A stretch of DNA of 64,000 nucleotides from Rhizobium sp. BK251 (GCF_004345245.1 NZ_SLUQ01000006.1:248001-312000); one strand, 5' to 3'. Shown: positions 17,901 through 26,394, counted from the stretch's first letter. Notes: a model not told the origin generated them from the sequence alone. Translations and numbers: made by a program.

Positions 17901-18554
17901 CTGGTCGAGGCGGATATTCCGATGAATGCCGGATGCCTGCGGCCGATCCGCATCGTCATCCCGGAAGGCACGATGCTGACGCCGGAATATCCGGCCGCGG
18001 TCGTCGCCGGCAATGTCGAGGTGAGCCAGGCGGTGACCAACTGCCTCTTCGGTGCCGTCGGCGCCATGGCGGCTGCCCAGGGCACGATGAACAATCTCAC
18101 CTTTGGCAACGACAAATACCAGTATTACGAGACGATCTGCTCAGGCGCACCTGCGGGTCCCGGTTTCAACGGCGCGGATGCGGTGCATACCCACATGACC
18201 AACTCGCGGCTGACCGATCCGGAAATTCTGGAGACACGCTTTCCTGTCGTGCTGGAGGATTTCCGTATTCGTGCGAACTCCGGCGGGCGTGGCAATTGGA
18301 CGGCCGGCGATGGCACGCAGCGGACGATCCGCACGCGCGAGAAGCTCGAATTCGCGATCCTCTCCGGACACCGCCGGATCGCGCCCTTCGGGCTTGAGGG
18401 CGGCGAGCCCGGTCAGACCGGCCGCAACCTAGTCCGGCGCAACGACGGTCGCATCGAGGAATTTCCCGGCAGCGCCCATACGGTGCTCGAGGCCGGCGAG
18501 GCCTTCACGGTGGTGACGCCGACGGGCGGCGGCTACGGCAGGGCGGAGGGCTGA
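14928..18554 (+). CDS. Hydantoinase/oxoprolinase, HyuA-HyuB fusion (5-oxoprolinase type)
   Basis: This 1208-residue enzyme contains both halves of the family. The HyuA-like half (about 1-690) opens with [19 protein letters not shown] and has [31 protein letters not shown] and [18 protein letters not shown]. The HyuB-like half (about 690-1208) has [38 protein letters not shown] and [13 protein letters not shown] at the end. Fused proteins of this size are typically ATP-dependent 5-oxoprolinases, cleaving 5-oxoproline to glutamate; hydantoin-type substrates are an alternative. Start 14928 has GGAG seven bases upstream. A MarR-family gene follows after 2 bp and is probably cotranscribed. Confidence 0.88.
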   Translation: MRNDNSGRWDFWIDRGGTFTDIVARDPQGQLRAKKVLSENASAYRDAAVHGIRLHLGLSWDEPIPAGLIGEVRMGTTVATNALLERKGEPLALVTTRGFRDALRIGYQERKKIFATEIVKPEALFREVVEIDERILADGTIERPLREAEARNALEELRAKGYRAVAIAFMHSYRFPDHEAAVARIAREMGFEQVSVSHEVSPLIKLVGRGDTTVVDAYLSPVLGRYVEQVSRELDVARTGARVMFMMSSGGLTAADMFQGKDAILSGPAGGVVGLAKTGEQAGFDRVIGFDMGGTSTDVAHFDGEYERAFETEVAGVRVRAPMMLIHTVAAGGGSILHFDGERFRVGPDSAGANPGPACYRNGGPLAVTDANVMTGKLLPEFFPAIFGPNQDQPLDVETVREKFAVLAAEIGDGRSPEEVADGFIRIAVANMVEAIKKISVQRGYDVTRYALNCFGGAGGQHACLVADALGMKNILIHPMSGLLSAYGMGLADIRATRQKALGVTLDEAAPAAIADLGKELQGDCLSELLAQGVAAEAIRTVVRAHIRYAGTDTVLAVETLFPSLDDALRLRSDFETVHKRRFGFVAEDKPLVVEAVEVETIGGAAAEINFDMGATAEGEAPAARRERFHSQGETHDAAVVRREAIAPGHRVTGPAIIIEPNQTIVVEDGWQARLTGKDHIVLSRIRALPERTAIGTKADPVMLEIFNNLFMSIAEQMGVTLQNTAYSVNIKERLDFSCAVFDAEGNLVANAPHMPVHLGSMDASVATAIRENPIIHPGDVFLINAPYNGGTHLPDLTVCTPVFDAHGKRIRFWVASRGHHADIGGISPGSMSPLATHIEEEGVYIDNFKLLDRGRFREAELAALLTGARYPVRTLAQNVNDLKAQVAANEKGVAEVKKMIALFGEDVVDAYMGHVQDNAAESVRRVLDRLPDGEFSYEMDQGCRIVVKITIDKEKREATVDFTGTSPQRGDNFNAPRPVTRAAVLYVFRVLVEADIPMNAGCLRPIRIVIPEGTMLTPEYPAAVVAGNVEVSQAVTNCLFGAVGAMAAAQGTMNNLTFGNDKYQYYETICSGAPAGPGFNGADAVHTHMTNSRLTDPEILETRFPVVLEDFRIRANSGGRGNWTAGDGTQRTIRTREKLEFAILSGHRRIAPFGLEGGEPGQTGRNLVRRNDGRIEEFPGSAHTVLEAGEAFTVVTPTGGGYGRAEG

Positions 18555-18556
18555 GC

Positions 18557-19096
18557 ATGGGCGACGCGAAAATCCGGAAAGGGACCCGCGAAAAGCGCGA
18601 GCTGATCGTTTCTTCCGCCCATCTCGCCGTTGGAAGCTCGCCCGCGCTCTCGGAGCTCGAATATGGCCTCATCCTCTACTCCCACGCCTTCAACCGCTGG
18701 ATCGTGCGCTGCATGGCGGCCTCCGGCGTGCCAGGGCTTTCGCCGGTCGAGGTGATGATCATCCATTCGGTGCGCCATCGCGGCAAGCCGAAGACGCTCT
18801 CGGATCTCTGCCTCGTGCTCGACATCGAGGACACCCACATCGCCAACTATGCGGTGAAGAAGCTGCAAGCGGCCGGCCTCGTGAAGACCGGCAAGGCGGG
18901 CAAGGAGAAGATGATCCAGGCGACCGACAAGGGTCTGGAGGCCGTGAAGCGCTATTCAGAAATCCGCGAACGCCTTCTCGTGGAAGCAACCAAGGTGTCC
19001 GGTCTTTCGCAGGACGATCTCTCAGACATCGCTTCGCATCTGAGGGCCATGTCCGGATACTACGAACAGGCGGCAAGATCAGCGGCAACCCTCTGA
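18557..19096 (+). CDS. MarR-family winged-helix regulator
   Basis: This 179-residue protein has a winged-helix fold of MarR type. SELEYGLILYSHAFNRWIVR is the first helix, VEVMIIHSVRHRGKPKTLSDL leads into the helix-turn-helix, and VLDIEDTHIANYAVKKLQAAGLVK is the recognition helix and wing start. It ends in a long C-terminal dimerisation helix. It resembles the group annotated as MarR regulators beside hydantoinase or allantoin genes. It starts 2 bp after the oxoprolinase stop, with GGAGGG within the end of that gene as ribosome site, so the two are coupled. It probably controls this operon; the effector may be the amide substrate. Confidence 0.82.
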   Translation: MGDAKIRKGTREKRELIVSSAHLAVGSSPALSELEYGLILYSHAFNRWIVRCMAASGVPGLSPVEVMIIHSVRHRGKPKTLSDLCLVLDIEDTHIANYAVKKLQAAGLVKTGKAGKEKMIQATDKGLEAVKRYSEIRERLLVEATKVSGLSQDDLSDIASHLRAMSGYYEQAARSAATL

Positions 19097-19530
19097 GCCC
19101 GACGCCGCAGGAAGAGACCAACGGTCATTCTCCTCTCGCGCGCCCTCATGTCGGATTTCCGGTCAGAAACGGGCTTGTTCGAGGCCGGCGGTGACGTTTT
19201 CTCCGCGAGCCGCATAAGTCCAGCCAACAATGGCTTTCGGGCACCCCCATTCCGGCTATCCAAGTCCCTTTCGAATGCGCTGGAGGCTTGAAGCTAGCGA
19301 AAGGACCTGCGCTCGCCGCCCCTCGAGGCCTGCGTTTCGGCCGCCGAGTTGCGGCAATTCTGAAACCTCTCGCGCCGGTGAGGCAGGCGAAGAGGGATCT
19401 CTTGCGCAACGTAACTAAATAACATAACGGTGCTGTGAGTTTGCCGGAGCCGCGCTTAAGAGGACCATCACTTGGCCACACTTCCAGAAAGCTGGTTGCA
19501 GTCTTCGAGAGCCTGTGCGAAGGATCACGC
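19097..19530. other. Gene-free region upstream of the cobalamin riboswitch
   Basis: No convincing coding sequence is seen on either strand in these 434 bp. The only long open frame (minus strand, 19146-19658) is arginine- and proline-rich, runs through the riboswitch and looks like chance. A relatively AT-rich patch at about 19401-19435 is a plausible place for the promoter of the riboswitch transcript, but I cannot define the -35 and -10 boxes with confidence. Confidence 0.4.
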
Positions 19531-19718
19531 AGATGGTGCCGCTGCCGGAAAATCTGGCGGGCGGCTGAAAAGGGAACACGGTGCGGATGACCCAATAGGG
19601 GCCAAGACCGTGGCTGCCCCCGCAACTGTAAGCGGAGAGCGCGTTCGCGATATGCCACTGGCTTTCAAGCCGGGAAGGCGCGAACGGGCCGAGACCCGCG
19701 AGCCAGGAGACCTGCCAT
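19531..19718 (+). promoter_or_regulatory. Cobalamin (B12) riboswitch aptamer
   Basis: Consensus landmarks are clear: AAAAGGGAACACGGTGCGG near 19567-19585, GGCTGCCCCCGCAACTGTAA at 19611-19630 followed by GCGG, and GCCACTGG and GGGAAGGCGCG. The B12 box GAGACC...AGCCAGGAGACCTGCC ends at 19715. The closing P1 helix pairs GATGGT (19531-19536) with GCCATC (19713-19718). Such aptamers bind adenosylcobalamin and shut off corrinoid uptake or synthesis genes. The downstream genes encode an ABC importer, so a role in cobalamin-repressed uptake is expected. Confidence 0.95.
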
Positions 19719-19812
19719 CGACAACGTCAACCGCAACGGACGGGGTGTTCCGATGGAGAATGGCTGGTTTGAAGATTACGCGCTCACGCGCCCATGTCTT
19801 CCTGGGACTGTG

Positions 19813-19835
19813 CCTCCGGGAACTATTCCAGGAGG
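19813..19835 (+). promoter_or_regulatory. Ribosome-site-sequestering hairpin (riboswitch expression platform)
   Basis: CCTCC (19813-19817) pairs with GGAGG (19831-19835) and, after one mismatch, GGAA pairs with TTCC around the loop CTA. The GGAGG is the ribosome-binding site of the ATG at 19842. No T run follows, so control is probably translational. A competing stem, TCCTGG (19800-19805) with CCAGGA (19828-19833), covers the same site. Confidence 0.7.
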
Positions 19836-19841
19836 TTATTC

Positions 19842-19979
19842 ATGGACATTGACAGTTTTCGGACGCTTCGGGTCCGCACCAATATCTCTTGCAAATACGA
19901 GGACGCGCGTTCGCCGACCGGCGCCGGACCGCTAACGTCCGCGGTCCTTGCTCTGCGCCAAGAAGGCAGGGCGTCGTGA
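19842..19979 (+). CDS. Small ORF (45 aa) between B12 riboswitch and transporter
   Basis: The ATG at 19842 has an excellent ribosome site (GGAGG, 6 bp away) which is the one buried in the riboswitch hairpin. The 45-residue product starts MDIDSFRTLRVRTNISC and ends ALRQEGRAS; it has no signal peptide or recognisable domain. Its stop TGA overlaps the GTG start of the ATPase gene (GTGA at 19976-19979). The arrangement suggests a leader ORF whose translation carries the riboswitch signal to the transporter genes by coupling. Whether the peptide itself matters is unknown. Alternatively the ATPase could begin upstream in another frame, but that would lack this site. Confidence 0.55.
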   Translation: MDIDSFRTLRVRTNISCKYEDARSPTGAGPLTSAVLALRQEGRAS

Positions 19980-20761
19980 GCACGGTCAAGAGGTGCGCCC
20001 GACTGGAGGTCGCGGGGCTTTCCTGGGGACCCGTGAAATCGCGACCCATCATCAAAGACATCACCCTCTCCGTCGGCGCGGGGGAGCGGCTTGCGCTCAT
20101 CGGACCGAATGGAGCGGGCAAGTCCACCCTGCTTAGGTGCCTCTATCGCGGCGTCCGCCCGCTTTCTGGCTCCATCCGTCTCGATGGAACCGAGCTATGG
20201 CGCATGGGGCCTCGCGAGGTGGCGCAGCGGATCGCGGTCGTCCTGCAGGACACACCCGGCGACTTCCCATTCAGTGTCCGAGACGTGGTCATGATGGGCC
20301 GCATTCCCCACCGCAAGGGCACGGCGCGCTGGAGCGAGGAAGACCACGCGGTGACGGCGACGGCCCTTGCCCGGTTCGATCTCCAGCATCTGTCGGGTCG
20401 GCAGTTTGCATCGCTGTCAGGCGGCGAGAAGCAGCGAACGCTGATCGCCAGGGCACTCGCCCAGCAGCCGGAGCTGATCATCCTGGACGAGCCGACGAAC
20501 CACCTCGACATCCGCCACCAGCTCGAAATTCTCGAGCTCCTCCGGGAAGTCGGCCCCACCATCGTCACCACGCTGCATGAGATCAATCTCGCCGCTGGCT
20601 TCGCAACACAGGTCGCCGTCATCCGTGGCGGCCGCATTACGGGGTGCGGAGCACCAAGCGAAGTGCTGACCCCCGAACGCATATCCGCCGCTTTCGACGT
20701 TTCGGTCCGGCGCCATCAGGACACAGGTTCACATCATCGCTTTTCCTTTTCCCTCAGATAG
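19976..20761 (+). CDS. Cobalamin/corrinoid ABC transporter ATPase (BtuD/FecE family)
   Basis: This 261-residue ATPase has Walker A GPNGAGKSTLLR (about residue 42), a Q-loop in VVLQDTPGDFPFSV, signature LSGGEKQRTLIARALAQQ, Walker B LIILDEPTNHLDIRH and a switch histidine in TLHEINLAAGF. The start is the GTG at 19976, which overlaps the stop of the small ORF; this gives the usual family length. The family covers iron-siderophore, haem and B12 importers. The riboswitch in front is what points to corrinoids. Order in the operon is ATPase, binding protein, permease. Confidence 0.88.
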   Translation: MSTVKRCARLEVAGLSWGPVKSRPIIKDITLSVGAGERLALIGPNGAGKSTLLRCLYRGVRPLSGSIRLDGTELWRMGPREVAQRIAVVLQDTPGDFPFSVRDVVMMGRIPHRKGTARWSEEDHAVTATALARFDLQHLSGRQFASLSGGEKQRTLIARALAQQPELIILDEPTNHLDIRHQLEILELLREVGPTIVTTLHEINLAAGFATQVAVIRGGRITGCGAPSEVLTPERISAAFDVSVRRHQDTGSHHRFSFSLR

Positions 20762-20774
20762 TAGGAGTTTTGCC

Positions 20775-21734
20775 TTGCCCAATCGCATTTCGCTTCACGC
20801 CGCCTTGTTTCTCGGTGCCTTTCTAGTTGCGGGTACCGCTGCTGCCGCACCCGTGACTGTCAGGAGTTGCAACCGCGACGTCACCTTCGAGAAGCCGCCG
20901 CTGCGGGCCGTCTCCAACGACGTCAACCTCACGGAGATGATGCTGGCATTGAAGCTCCAGGATCACATGGTCGGCTACACGGGCGTCTCGGGATGGAAGA
21001 CACTCGACGAGAAACTGCGCGAGGGCGTGAAGGAACTGCCCGAGCTCTCACCGAAATATCCCACAAAGGAGGTGCTGCTCGGCAGCGATGCCGATTTCTA
21101 CTTTGCCGGATGGAACTACGGGATGAAAGTCGGCGGCGAGGTAACGCCGGAAACGCTCGCTCCGTTCGGGATCAAGGTCTACGAGCTAACGGAATCCTGC
21201 ATCCACATCATGGCGAAGAACAAGCCGACAATGGACGACATGTTCGTGGACCTCACGAACCTGGGCAAGATCTTTCATGTCGAGGACCGTGCGGAGGCGC
21301 TCGTCACCGGCTATCGCAAGCAGCTCGCCGAAATCGAAAACCGCATCGGCCGGATCGAGCGGCCGACGCGCGTCTTCGTCTACGACTCCGGCGAGGAGAA
21401 GCCCTTCACGTCCGGCCGATATGGCATACCGACCGCGATGATCGAGGCAGCCGGCGGCGTCAATATCATGGATGACGTCGACAAGAGCTGGATCGAGGTT
21501 TCCTGGGAGCCGGTAATCGAGAGGAACCCGGAGGTTATCGTGATCGTGGATTATGGCGAGGTTACCGCCCAGCAGAAGATAGACTTCCTCAAGAACAATC
21601 CAGCTTTCAGGAATGTCGACGCGATAAAGAACGATCGTTTCGTCGTTCTGCCCTATGTCGAGGCGACGCCCGGGCCGCGCAACATCGACGCGATCGCCAA
21701 GCTCGCCAGGGCCTTTCACCGAAACATGCTCTGA
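20775..21734 (+). CDS. Cobalamin/corrinoid ABC transporter substrate-binding protein (BtuF/FecB-like)
   Basis: This 319-residue periplasmic binding protein of the helical-backbone class has an N-terminal signal peptide (LFLGAFLVAGTAAAA, cleavage near residue 25). Family features are RAVSNDVNLTEMMLALKLQD, SPKYPTKEVLLGSDADFYFAGW, FTSGRYGIPTAMIEAAGGVN and PGPRNIDAIAKLARAFH. The start codon is TTG at 20775, supported by AGGAG seven bases upstream. It would deliver the ligand to the permease encoded next. Its ligand is inferred from the riboswitch; an iron chelate cannot be excluded by sequence alone. Confidence 0.87.
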   Translation: MPNRISLHAALFLGAFLVAGTAAAAPVTVRSCNRDVTFEKPPLRAVSNDVNLTEMMLALKLQDHMVGYTGVSGWKTLDEKLREGVKELPELSPKYPTKEVLLGSDADFYFAGWNYGMKVGGEVTPETLAPFGIKVYELTESCIHIMAKNKPTMDDMFVDLTNLGKIFHVEDRAEALVTGYRKQLAEIENRIGRIERPTRVFVYDSGEEKPFTSGRYGIPTAMIEAAGGVNIMDDVDKSWIEVSWEPVIERNPEVIVIVDYGEVTAQQKIDFLKNNPAFRNVDAIKNDRFVVLPYVEATPGPRNIDAIAKLARAFHRNML

Positions 21735-21784
21735 GCACCTGCAGCGCTCGGATCGGCTGGATCCGGGCGCAATATGGATTTTGA

Positions 21785-22798
21785 ATGACCTCCACATTTA
21801 AGCTCTTCATTCTCGTTATTCCCGCACTCCTACTCCTGTCGCTGACGGCTGCGGTGTCGCTTGGGGCGGCACCTATCCCCTTCACCACGGTCTGGTCGAT
21901 CGTCGCCAACAAGCTGCGTCCAGACAGTCTCCTCGTCACCTGGTCGATGGGGCAGGAGAGCATTGTCTGGGACGTACGGTTCCCGCGTGCAGCGCTCGCG
22001 GCTGTCGTCGGTGCAGGGCTTGCGGTCACCGGCGCCGTCCTGCAGGCATTGACGCGCAATCCGCTTGCCGATCCTCATCTGCTCGGCGTCTCGTCCGGGG
22101 CGGCTTTCGGTGCGATCCTGGCATTGCTGCATACCGGTCTCGTCCTCGGACTCCTCACGGTGCCGCTCTTTGCGTTCGGCGGCGCACTTCTGGCAACAGC
22201 GTCAGTCGCGCTGGTCGCCCACCTGACGGGCTCGCAATCGGCCGACCGATTGGTGCTTGCCGGCGTTGCCGTCGCCTTCGTCTTCACCGGCCTCGGCAAT
22301 CTTCTGATTTTCCTTGGTGATCCTCGTGCGGCGAGCACGGTCGTCTTCTGGATGCTCGGTGGCCTCGGGCTGGCCCAGTGGCAGAACCTCATCTATCCGG
22401 CCGCAATCCTGGCATTCTGCCTTCTCGTGCTCGTCTTGCGGGCACGCGAACTCAATGCGCTGGTAATGGGGGATGAGACCGCCCTCACGCTCGGCATACC
22501 GGTTGCCCGCTTCCGCGTCTTGCTCTTCGTCCTCACGGCTCTGCTGACTGGCGTCATGGTCGCCTTTGCGGGAGCGATCGGCTTCGTCGGTCTGATGGTG
22601 CCGCATTTCGTGAGACTTGTCGCGGGCGCCGACAACGTGCGCGTGGTACCTTTAAGCGCCGCCATCGGCGCGCTCGTGCTGATCTGGGCGGACATTGCCG
22701 CGCGCCTCGTCATGGCCCCCGAAGACATGCCGATCGGCATCGTTACGGGACTTGTCGGCGGCCTTGCGTTCGTCCTGATCCTGAGGCGAAGCCGGTGA
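21785..22798 (+). CDS. Cobalamin/corrinoid ABC transporter permease (BtuC/FecCD family)
   Basis: This 337-residue FecCD-family permease has about ten hydrophobic helices. Landmarks are VRFPRAALAAVVGAGLAVTGAVLQ, LTRNPLADPHLLGVSSGAAFGA, MLGGLGLAQW, and AGAIGFVGLMVPHFVRLVAG, the cytoplasmic coupling region. It completes the importer with the ATPase and binding protein upstream. The 50-bp gap to the previous gene holds no obvious terminator, so one transcript is likely. Confidence 0.9.
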   Translation: MTSTFKLFILVIPALLLLSLTAAVSLGAAPIPFTTVWSIVANKLRPDSLLVTWSMGQESIVWDVRFPRAALAAVVGAGLAVTGAVLQALTRNPLADPHLLGVSSGAAFGAILALLHTGLVLGLLTVPLFAFGGALLATASVALVAHLTGSQSADRLVLAGVAVAFVFTGLGNLLIFLGDPRAASTVVFWMLGGLGLAQWQNLIYPAAILAFCLLVLVLRARELNALVMGDETALTLGIPVARFRVLLFVLTALLTGVMVAFAGAIGFVGLMVPHFVRLVAGADNVRVVPLSAAIGALVLIWADIAARLVMAPEDMPIGIVTGLVGGLAFVLILRRSR

Positions 22799-22949
22799 CC
22801 TGATTTCCCCGGACATATGGGCGGACCGGCACACGTCACCGCATACTCCCGGGACAAGCAACCGCCCTGCCGAGATTGTCCATGCGGGTTTCCACCGCCG
22901 CAGATCTTGGTTATGGGAAACGCAACGATTTGTTGCAGGTGGAAGATCA

Positions 22950-23822
22950 ATGGAAGCAAGCGATCCGGGCGTCCCTGTGTTAAGGCAGCATTTTGATCGC
23001 CACAGGACGGAGCTCAGCCGCACGGAACTCGTGGTGGCCGAATATCTGCTGGGCCTGCCGGTCGACATACTGATCTTCCGAAGCGCCGAAGAGATAGCCT
23101 CCGAGACCGGAACCAGCGACGCGACCGTGATCCGAACTGCGAGACGGCTGGGCTTCAGCGGCTTGCCCGAACTGAAGCGATTCTGCAGCCGCCCGATGGC
23201 AAAGAGCGTGCCGACGACCGAGCGGCTTTCGCAGCGCCTGCGGGCGACCGGCGATGACCTCACGACCATCGCCAGCCAGATGTTCACCACCGCGCATGAG
23301 GTGCTGAACTCCACCCAGGAGACGCTGGAAACCGATTCGGTCAATCACGCCATATCTCTGCTGGAGCGTGCCGATACGGTCTGGTGTCTTGGGATGGGCC
23401 GGTCCGAGGTGGAAGCCAGGCACTGCTCCATCGCGCTCAGTCGCGTGGGTCTGCGAACCCGTCAATCCGGCGCTTCTGGCTTTGCACTCGCCAACGAACT
23501 GATCGACCTGCGCGCCGGCGATGTCGTCATCCTCTTTCACACTGCGCGCGATACCGCGGAACTGAAGCTGATCGTAAACCAGGTCACGCAGGTCGGATGC
23601 GACGTCGTTCTTGTCTGCGGGGTTCAGCTTCGCGACCGTTATCGCGACAAGGTTTCGGCCGTGCTCACCTGTGTCGGCGCCGCGACCGGCCTCGCGAGCT
23701 GGACGATCGGCGCCATCGTTGCCACCGATATTCTCGCCTATGGGCTGGCGACACGCCACAAGGAGAAGGCACTCGCGACCAGGGCGCGGCTTGCCAATCT
23801 GCGTGCTCAAATCCCCGAATAA
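22950..23822 (+). CDS. RpiR-family transcriptional regulator (HTH + SIS)
   Basis: This 290-residue protein has an N-terminal RpiR helix-turn-helix (about 20-95: LPVDILIFRSAEEIASETG, then TSDATVIRTARRLGFSGLPE). A SIS domain (about 130-265) contains VWCLGMGRSEVEARHCSIAL and AGDVVILFHTARDT. SIS domains usually bind phosphosugars, though in some RpiR regulators the site is reused. It lies between the B12 importer and an iron-uptake cluster, on the same strand as both, so its target is unclear. A palindrome 85 bp downstream (23908-23923) is a candidate site for it or for an iron regulator. Confidence 0.85.
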   Translation: MEASDPGVPVLRQHFDRHRTELSRTELVVAEYLLGLPVDILIFRSAEEIASETGTSDATVIRTARRLGFSGLPELKRFCSRPMAKSVPTTERLSQRLRATGDDLTTIASQMFTTAHEVLNSTQETLETDSVNHAISLLERADTVWCLGMGRSEVEARHCSIALSRVGLRTRQSGASGFALANELIDLRAGDVVILFHTARDTAELKLIVNQVTQVGCDVVLVCGVQLRDRYRDKVSAVLTCVGAATGLASWTIGAIVATDILAYGLATRHKEKALATRARLANLRAQIPE

Positions 23823-23845
23823 TCTGCCTCATTTGCGCGCCTGTG

Positions 23846-23900
23846 CCTCCCGAAATTCGGGAGGAGAAAAAATATGAGAAAAACTGTTATGTTTTGTTGA
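23846..23900 (+). other. Hairpin with buried ribosome site and an 8-codon mini-ORF
   Basis: CCTCCCG (23846-23852) pairs with CGGGAGG (23858-23864). The right arm and next bases form GGAGGAG, a strong ribosome site, followed by ATG 23874 and a frame of eight codons (MRKTVMFC) ending at 23900. It could be the end-of-gene hairpin of the RpiR gene or a leader peptide of the TonB-receptor transcript. The codon count is too small to judge coding potential. Confidence 0.25.
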
Positions 23901-23935
23901 AACGCTCACTACAATCTTGTAGTCAATGCGACAAC
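23896..23935. promoter_or_regulatory. Strong nested palindrome upstream of the TonB receptor gene
   Basis: ACTACAA-TC-TTGTAGT (23908-23923) is a perfect 7-bp-arm palindrome. Exactly symmetric around it, GTTG (23896-23899) is mirrored by CAAC (23932-23935). It lies about 260 bp before the receptor gene and 85 bp after the RpiR gene. It does not look like the common Irr or RirA boxes. A protein-binding operator is likely, the protein unknown. Confidence 0.5.
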
Positions 23936-24182
23936 GAGATGCGCCGCAGCGCGTGTCCGACGTTTGTCTAAAGGCTTACTCGCATGAACCGCATTGCTCG
24001 ATCCTCTTCGATTTTCATTCCTCATTGTCGTTAGCGGCTAGGCCGACCGGCCGCGGCTGATCCAAAGGCCCGGCGGCCACCGCCTCATTTCCGAATTCAT
24101 TGCGAACAGCAGCCGCAAGGCGGGCGAGCGCCTGTCTTGCGCATTGCAAACCCATGTCTTTTGACCTGTTAAGGGGACCCCG

Positions 24183-26348
24183 ATGCTCCAATATCGCCAT
24201 GCCTTCAAGGCCGCCCTGCTCGCGACTGTTGCTGTGATTCCCGTTCACGGCGCCGCGCAAGAAGCCACCAAGTCCGCCGCAGATACGGTCCTCGATCCGA
24301 TCGCGTTGACCGGCAACTGGCTCGAGGAGCCTGACAAGGAGAAGATCCTCAAGCACGCGGGCGCACGAACGATCGTCAACCGCGAGCAGTTCGAGGAGAG
24401 CGGGGCGACCAATATTCGCGACGCGCTGAAACTGGTTCCCGGCGTGCAGGTGCAGGACAGCAACGGTACCGGCGGCAGTGATGTCTCGCTGAACATCGGC
24501 GTGCGCGGCCTGACATCGCGCCTCTCCCCGCGCTCCACCGTGTTGATGGACGGTATTCCGCTGGCCTACGCGCCCTATGGCCAGCCGCAGCTGTCGCTCT
24601 TCCCGCTGACGCTCGGCAATGTCGAGACGATCGATGTCGTGCGTGGCGCCGGCTCGGTGCGCTACGGGCCGCAGAATGTCGGCGGCATCATCAACTTCGT
24701 CACCCGGCCGATCCCGGAAGACTTTACCGCGCGCTTCGCTTCGAACGCCGAGTTCGCCGGCACGAATGGCAATGCGAAGGTCTTTCCGAACCTGCTCATC
24801 GGCGGCACCAACCCGGATGGGCTCGGCGCTGCGGTTCTCTATTCCGGCATTCACGGCGAAGGCTATCGCGACAGCAATGACCGTACCGACATCGACGACC
24901 TGATCCTCAAGGGCGCCTACGAATTTTCCGATACCGACAAGCTCGGCATACAATTCCATCACTATGAAGGGGAAGGCCGCATGCCGGGCGGCCTGACGAC
25001 GAAGGAGTTCGCGGAAGACCCCTATCAGTCGACGCGGCGCTATGACGACTTCAGCGGCAGGCGCAACGACATTTCGCTGCGCTATCAGCACGACGACGGT
25101 GAGAACAACTTCGAGCTGCTGACCTACTACGTCGACTCCTTCCGCGGCAGCCACGTCGAGCAGCAGGGCACCGGTTCAAGCGCCAACCTCTATCGCCTCA
25201 CCTCGGCACCGCGCAGCTATTCCTATTTTGGCATCGAGCCGCGATATTCGCGCCTGTTCGAACTCGGTGGCGTCACGCAGGAGGTGACCGTGGGCTACCG
25301 GTACCTGTGGGAAGAAAGCTCCGAGGTTGCCGCCCGCACCGGCTTCTACAACCGCGCCTCCGGCATCAATCCCAACAGCCGCCCGATGAACGTCTACCAG
25401 ACGAGCGACGGCGGCACGACGGCGCATGCCTTCTACATCGACGACAAGATCGAGCTCGGCAACTGGACCATCACCCCGGGCGTGCGCTACGAAATGATCA
25501 GCACGCACAACGACGTCGTCAACCTCAGCAACGGCAATATCACCAGTGCGCTCTATCCGGAGATCGACGCGCACGAAGCGTTGCCGACGCTCTCGGCCGA
25601 GTACATGATCAACGACGTCTGGAGCGTCTTTGCCAATGCGGGCGTCTCCTTCGGTCCGCAGCAATACAGCCAGCTGGCATCGACGACGGACGGCCTGCAT
25701 CCCGAAGAGGCGACGACCTACGAAATCGGCACACACTATGAAGGCGACTATCTGACCGCCGAACTGACCGCCTTCAACATCGACTTCGACAAGGAACTCT
25801 ATCTTGGCCGTACGATCGTCGGTGAAGGTATCTGGACCGATCTCGGGGCGACGCAGCATCGCGGGATCGAGGCGGCTGCGAGCTACGATCTCAGCGAAGT
25901 CGCGCCCTTCTTCGACGGGCTCTCGCTTTCGGCGACCTACACCTATACCGAGGCAACCTACCAGGCCGGCGCCTTCAAGGGCCGCGACCTACCCTTCTAT
26001 TCACGCCATGTCGGCTCTTTCGGCGCGCGCTACCAATACGAGGACTGGGTCTTCAATACCGATGTCTTCGCGCAGTCTAAGCAGCATTCGCCGGGCAACG
26101 CCGCAGAGGGCGCAACCTATGTGACCGACGAGGATCCGACCGGTCGTCTTGGCGACATCCCCGGTTACGCGACGGTGAACCTGCGCGTCGCCTACGAGCC
26201 GCAGGACAAGAAGAATGCCCCGAAACTGGCCTTCGGCGTGAAGAACCTCTTCGACAAGGAGTATTTCACCCGCTCGACCGACAACAACGGTGGCAAGTTC
26301 GTCGGCCAGCCGCGCACCTTCTTCGTCACCGCCTCCGTCGCCTTCTGA
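24183..26348 (+). CDS. TonB-dependent outer-membrane receptor (ferric citrate/siderophore type)
   Basis: This 721-residue protein has a signal peptide (cleavage near residue 25, VHGAAQ). The plug domain (about 55-170) has DALKLVPGVQVQDSNG, LNIGVRGLTSRLSPRSTVLMDGIPLA and VVRGAGSVRYGPQNVGGIINF. The 22-strand barrel ends in the terminal phenylalanine (TASVAF). NLFDKEYFTRSTDNNG is the usual TonB-receptor C-terminal box. AAGGGGA in front supports the start. The immediate neighbour downstream is a FecBCDE-like ferric-citrate importer, so the receptor probably brings a ferric carboxylate or siderophore across the outer membrane. No N-terminal signalling extension of the FecA type is present. Confidence 0.9.
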   Translation: MLQYRHAFKAALLATVAVIPVHGAAQEATKSAADTVLDPIALTGNWLEEPDKEKILKHAGARTIVNREQFEESGATNIRDALKLVPGVQVQDSNGTGGSDVSLNIGVRGLTSRLSPRSTVLMDGIPLAYAPYGQPQLSLFPLTLGNVETIDVVRGAGSVRYGPQNVGGIINFVTRPIPEDFTARFASNAEFAGTNGNAKVFPNLLIGGTNPDGLGAAVLYSGIHGEGYRDSNDRTDIDDLILKGAYEFSDTDKLGIQFHHYEGEGRMPGGLTTKEFAEDPYQSTRRYDDFSGRRNDISLRYQHDDGENNFELLTYYVDSFRGSHVEQQGTGSSANLYRLTSAPRSYSYFGIEPRYSRLFELGGVTQEVTVGYRYLWEESSEVAARTGFYNRASGINPNSRPMNVYQTSDGGTTAHAFYIDDKIELGNWTITPGVRYEMISTHNDVVNLSNGNITSALYPEIDAHEALPTLSAEYMINDVWSVFANAGVSFGPQQYSQLASTTDGLHPEEATTYEIGTHYEGDYLTAELTAFNIDFDKELYLGRTIVGEGIWTDLGATQHRGIEAAASYDLSEVAPFFDGLSLSATYTYTEATYQAGAFKGRDLPFYSRHVGSFGARYQYEDWVFNTDVFAQSKQHSPGNAAEGATYVTDEDPTGRLGDIPGYATVNLRVAYEPQDKKNAPKLAFGVKNLFDKEYFTRSTDNNGGKFVGQPRTFFVTASVAF

Positions 26349-26359
26349 GACGCATCCCC

Positions 26360-26394
26360 AATAGGAAGGTGCCGCAGGCCGGCGCCTTCCTATT
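26360..26394 (+). other. Long intercistronic hairpin after the receptor gene
   Basis: AATAGGAAGGTGCC (26360-26373) pairs over 14 positions (one G-U) with GGCGCCTTCCTATT (26381-26394). It lies 12 bp after the receptor stop. The following bases are CCTAAC, not a T run. It may be a weak terminator or an mRNA-stabilising element that keeps receptor expression higher than the importer. Confidence 0.6.

Noticed and set aside
19146-19658. A 170-codon minus-strand frame spanning the B12 riboswitch
   Set aside because: It crosses a structured RNA on the other strand and its Arg/Pro/Ser-rich product looks random.
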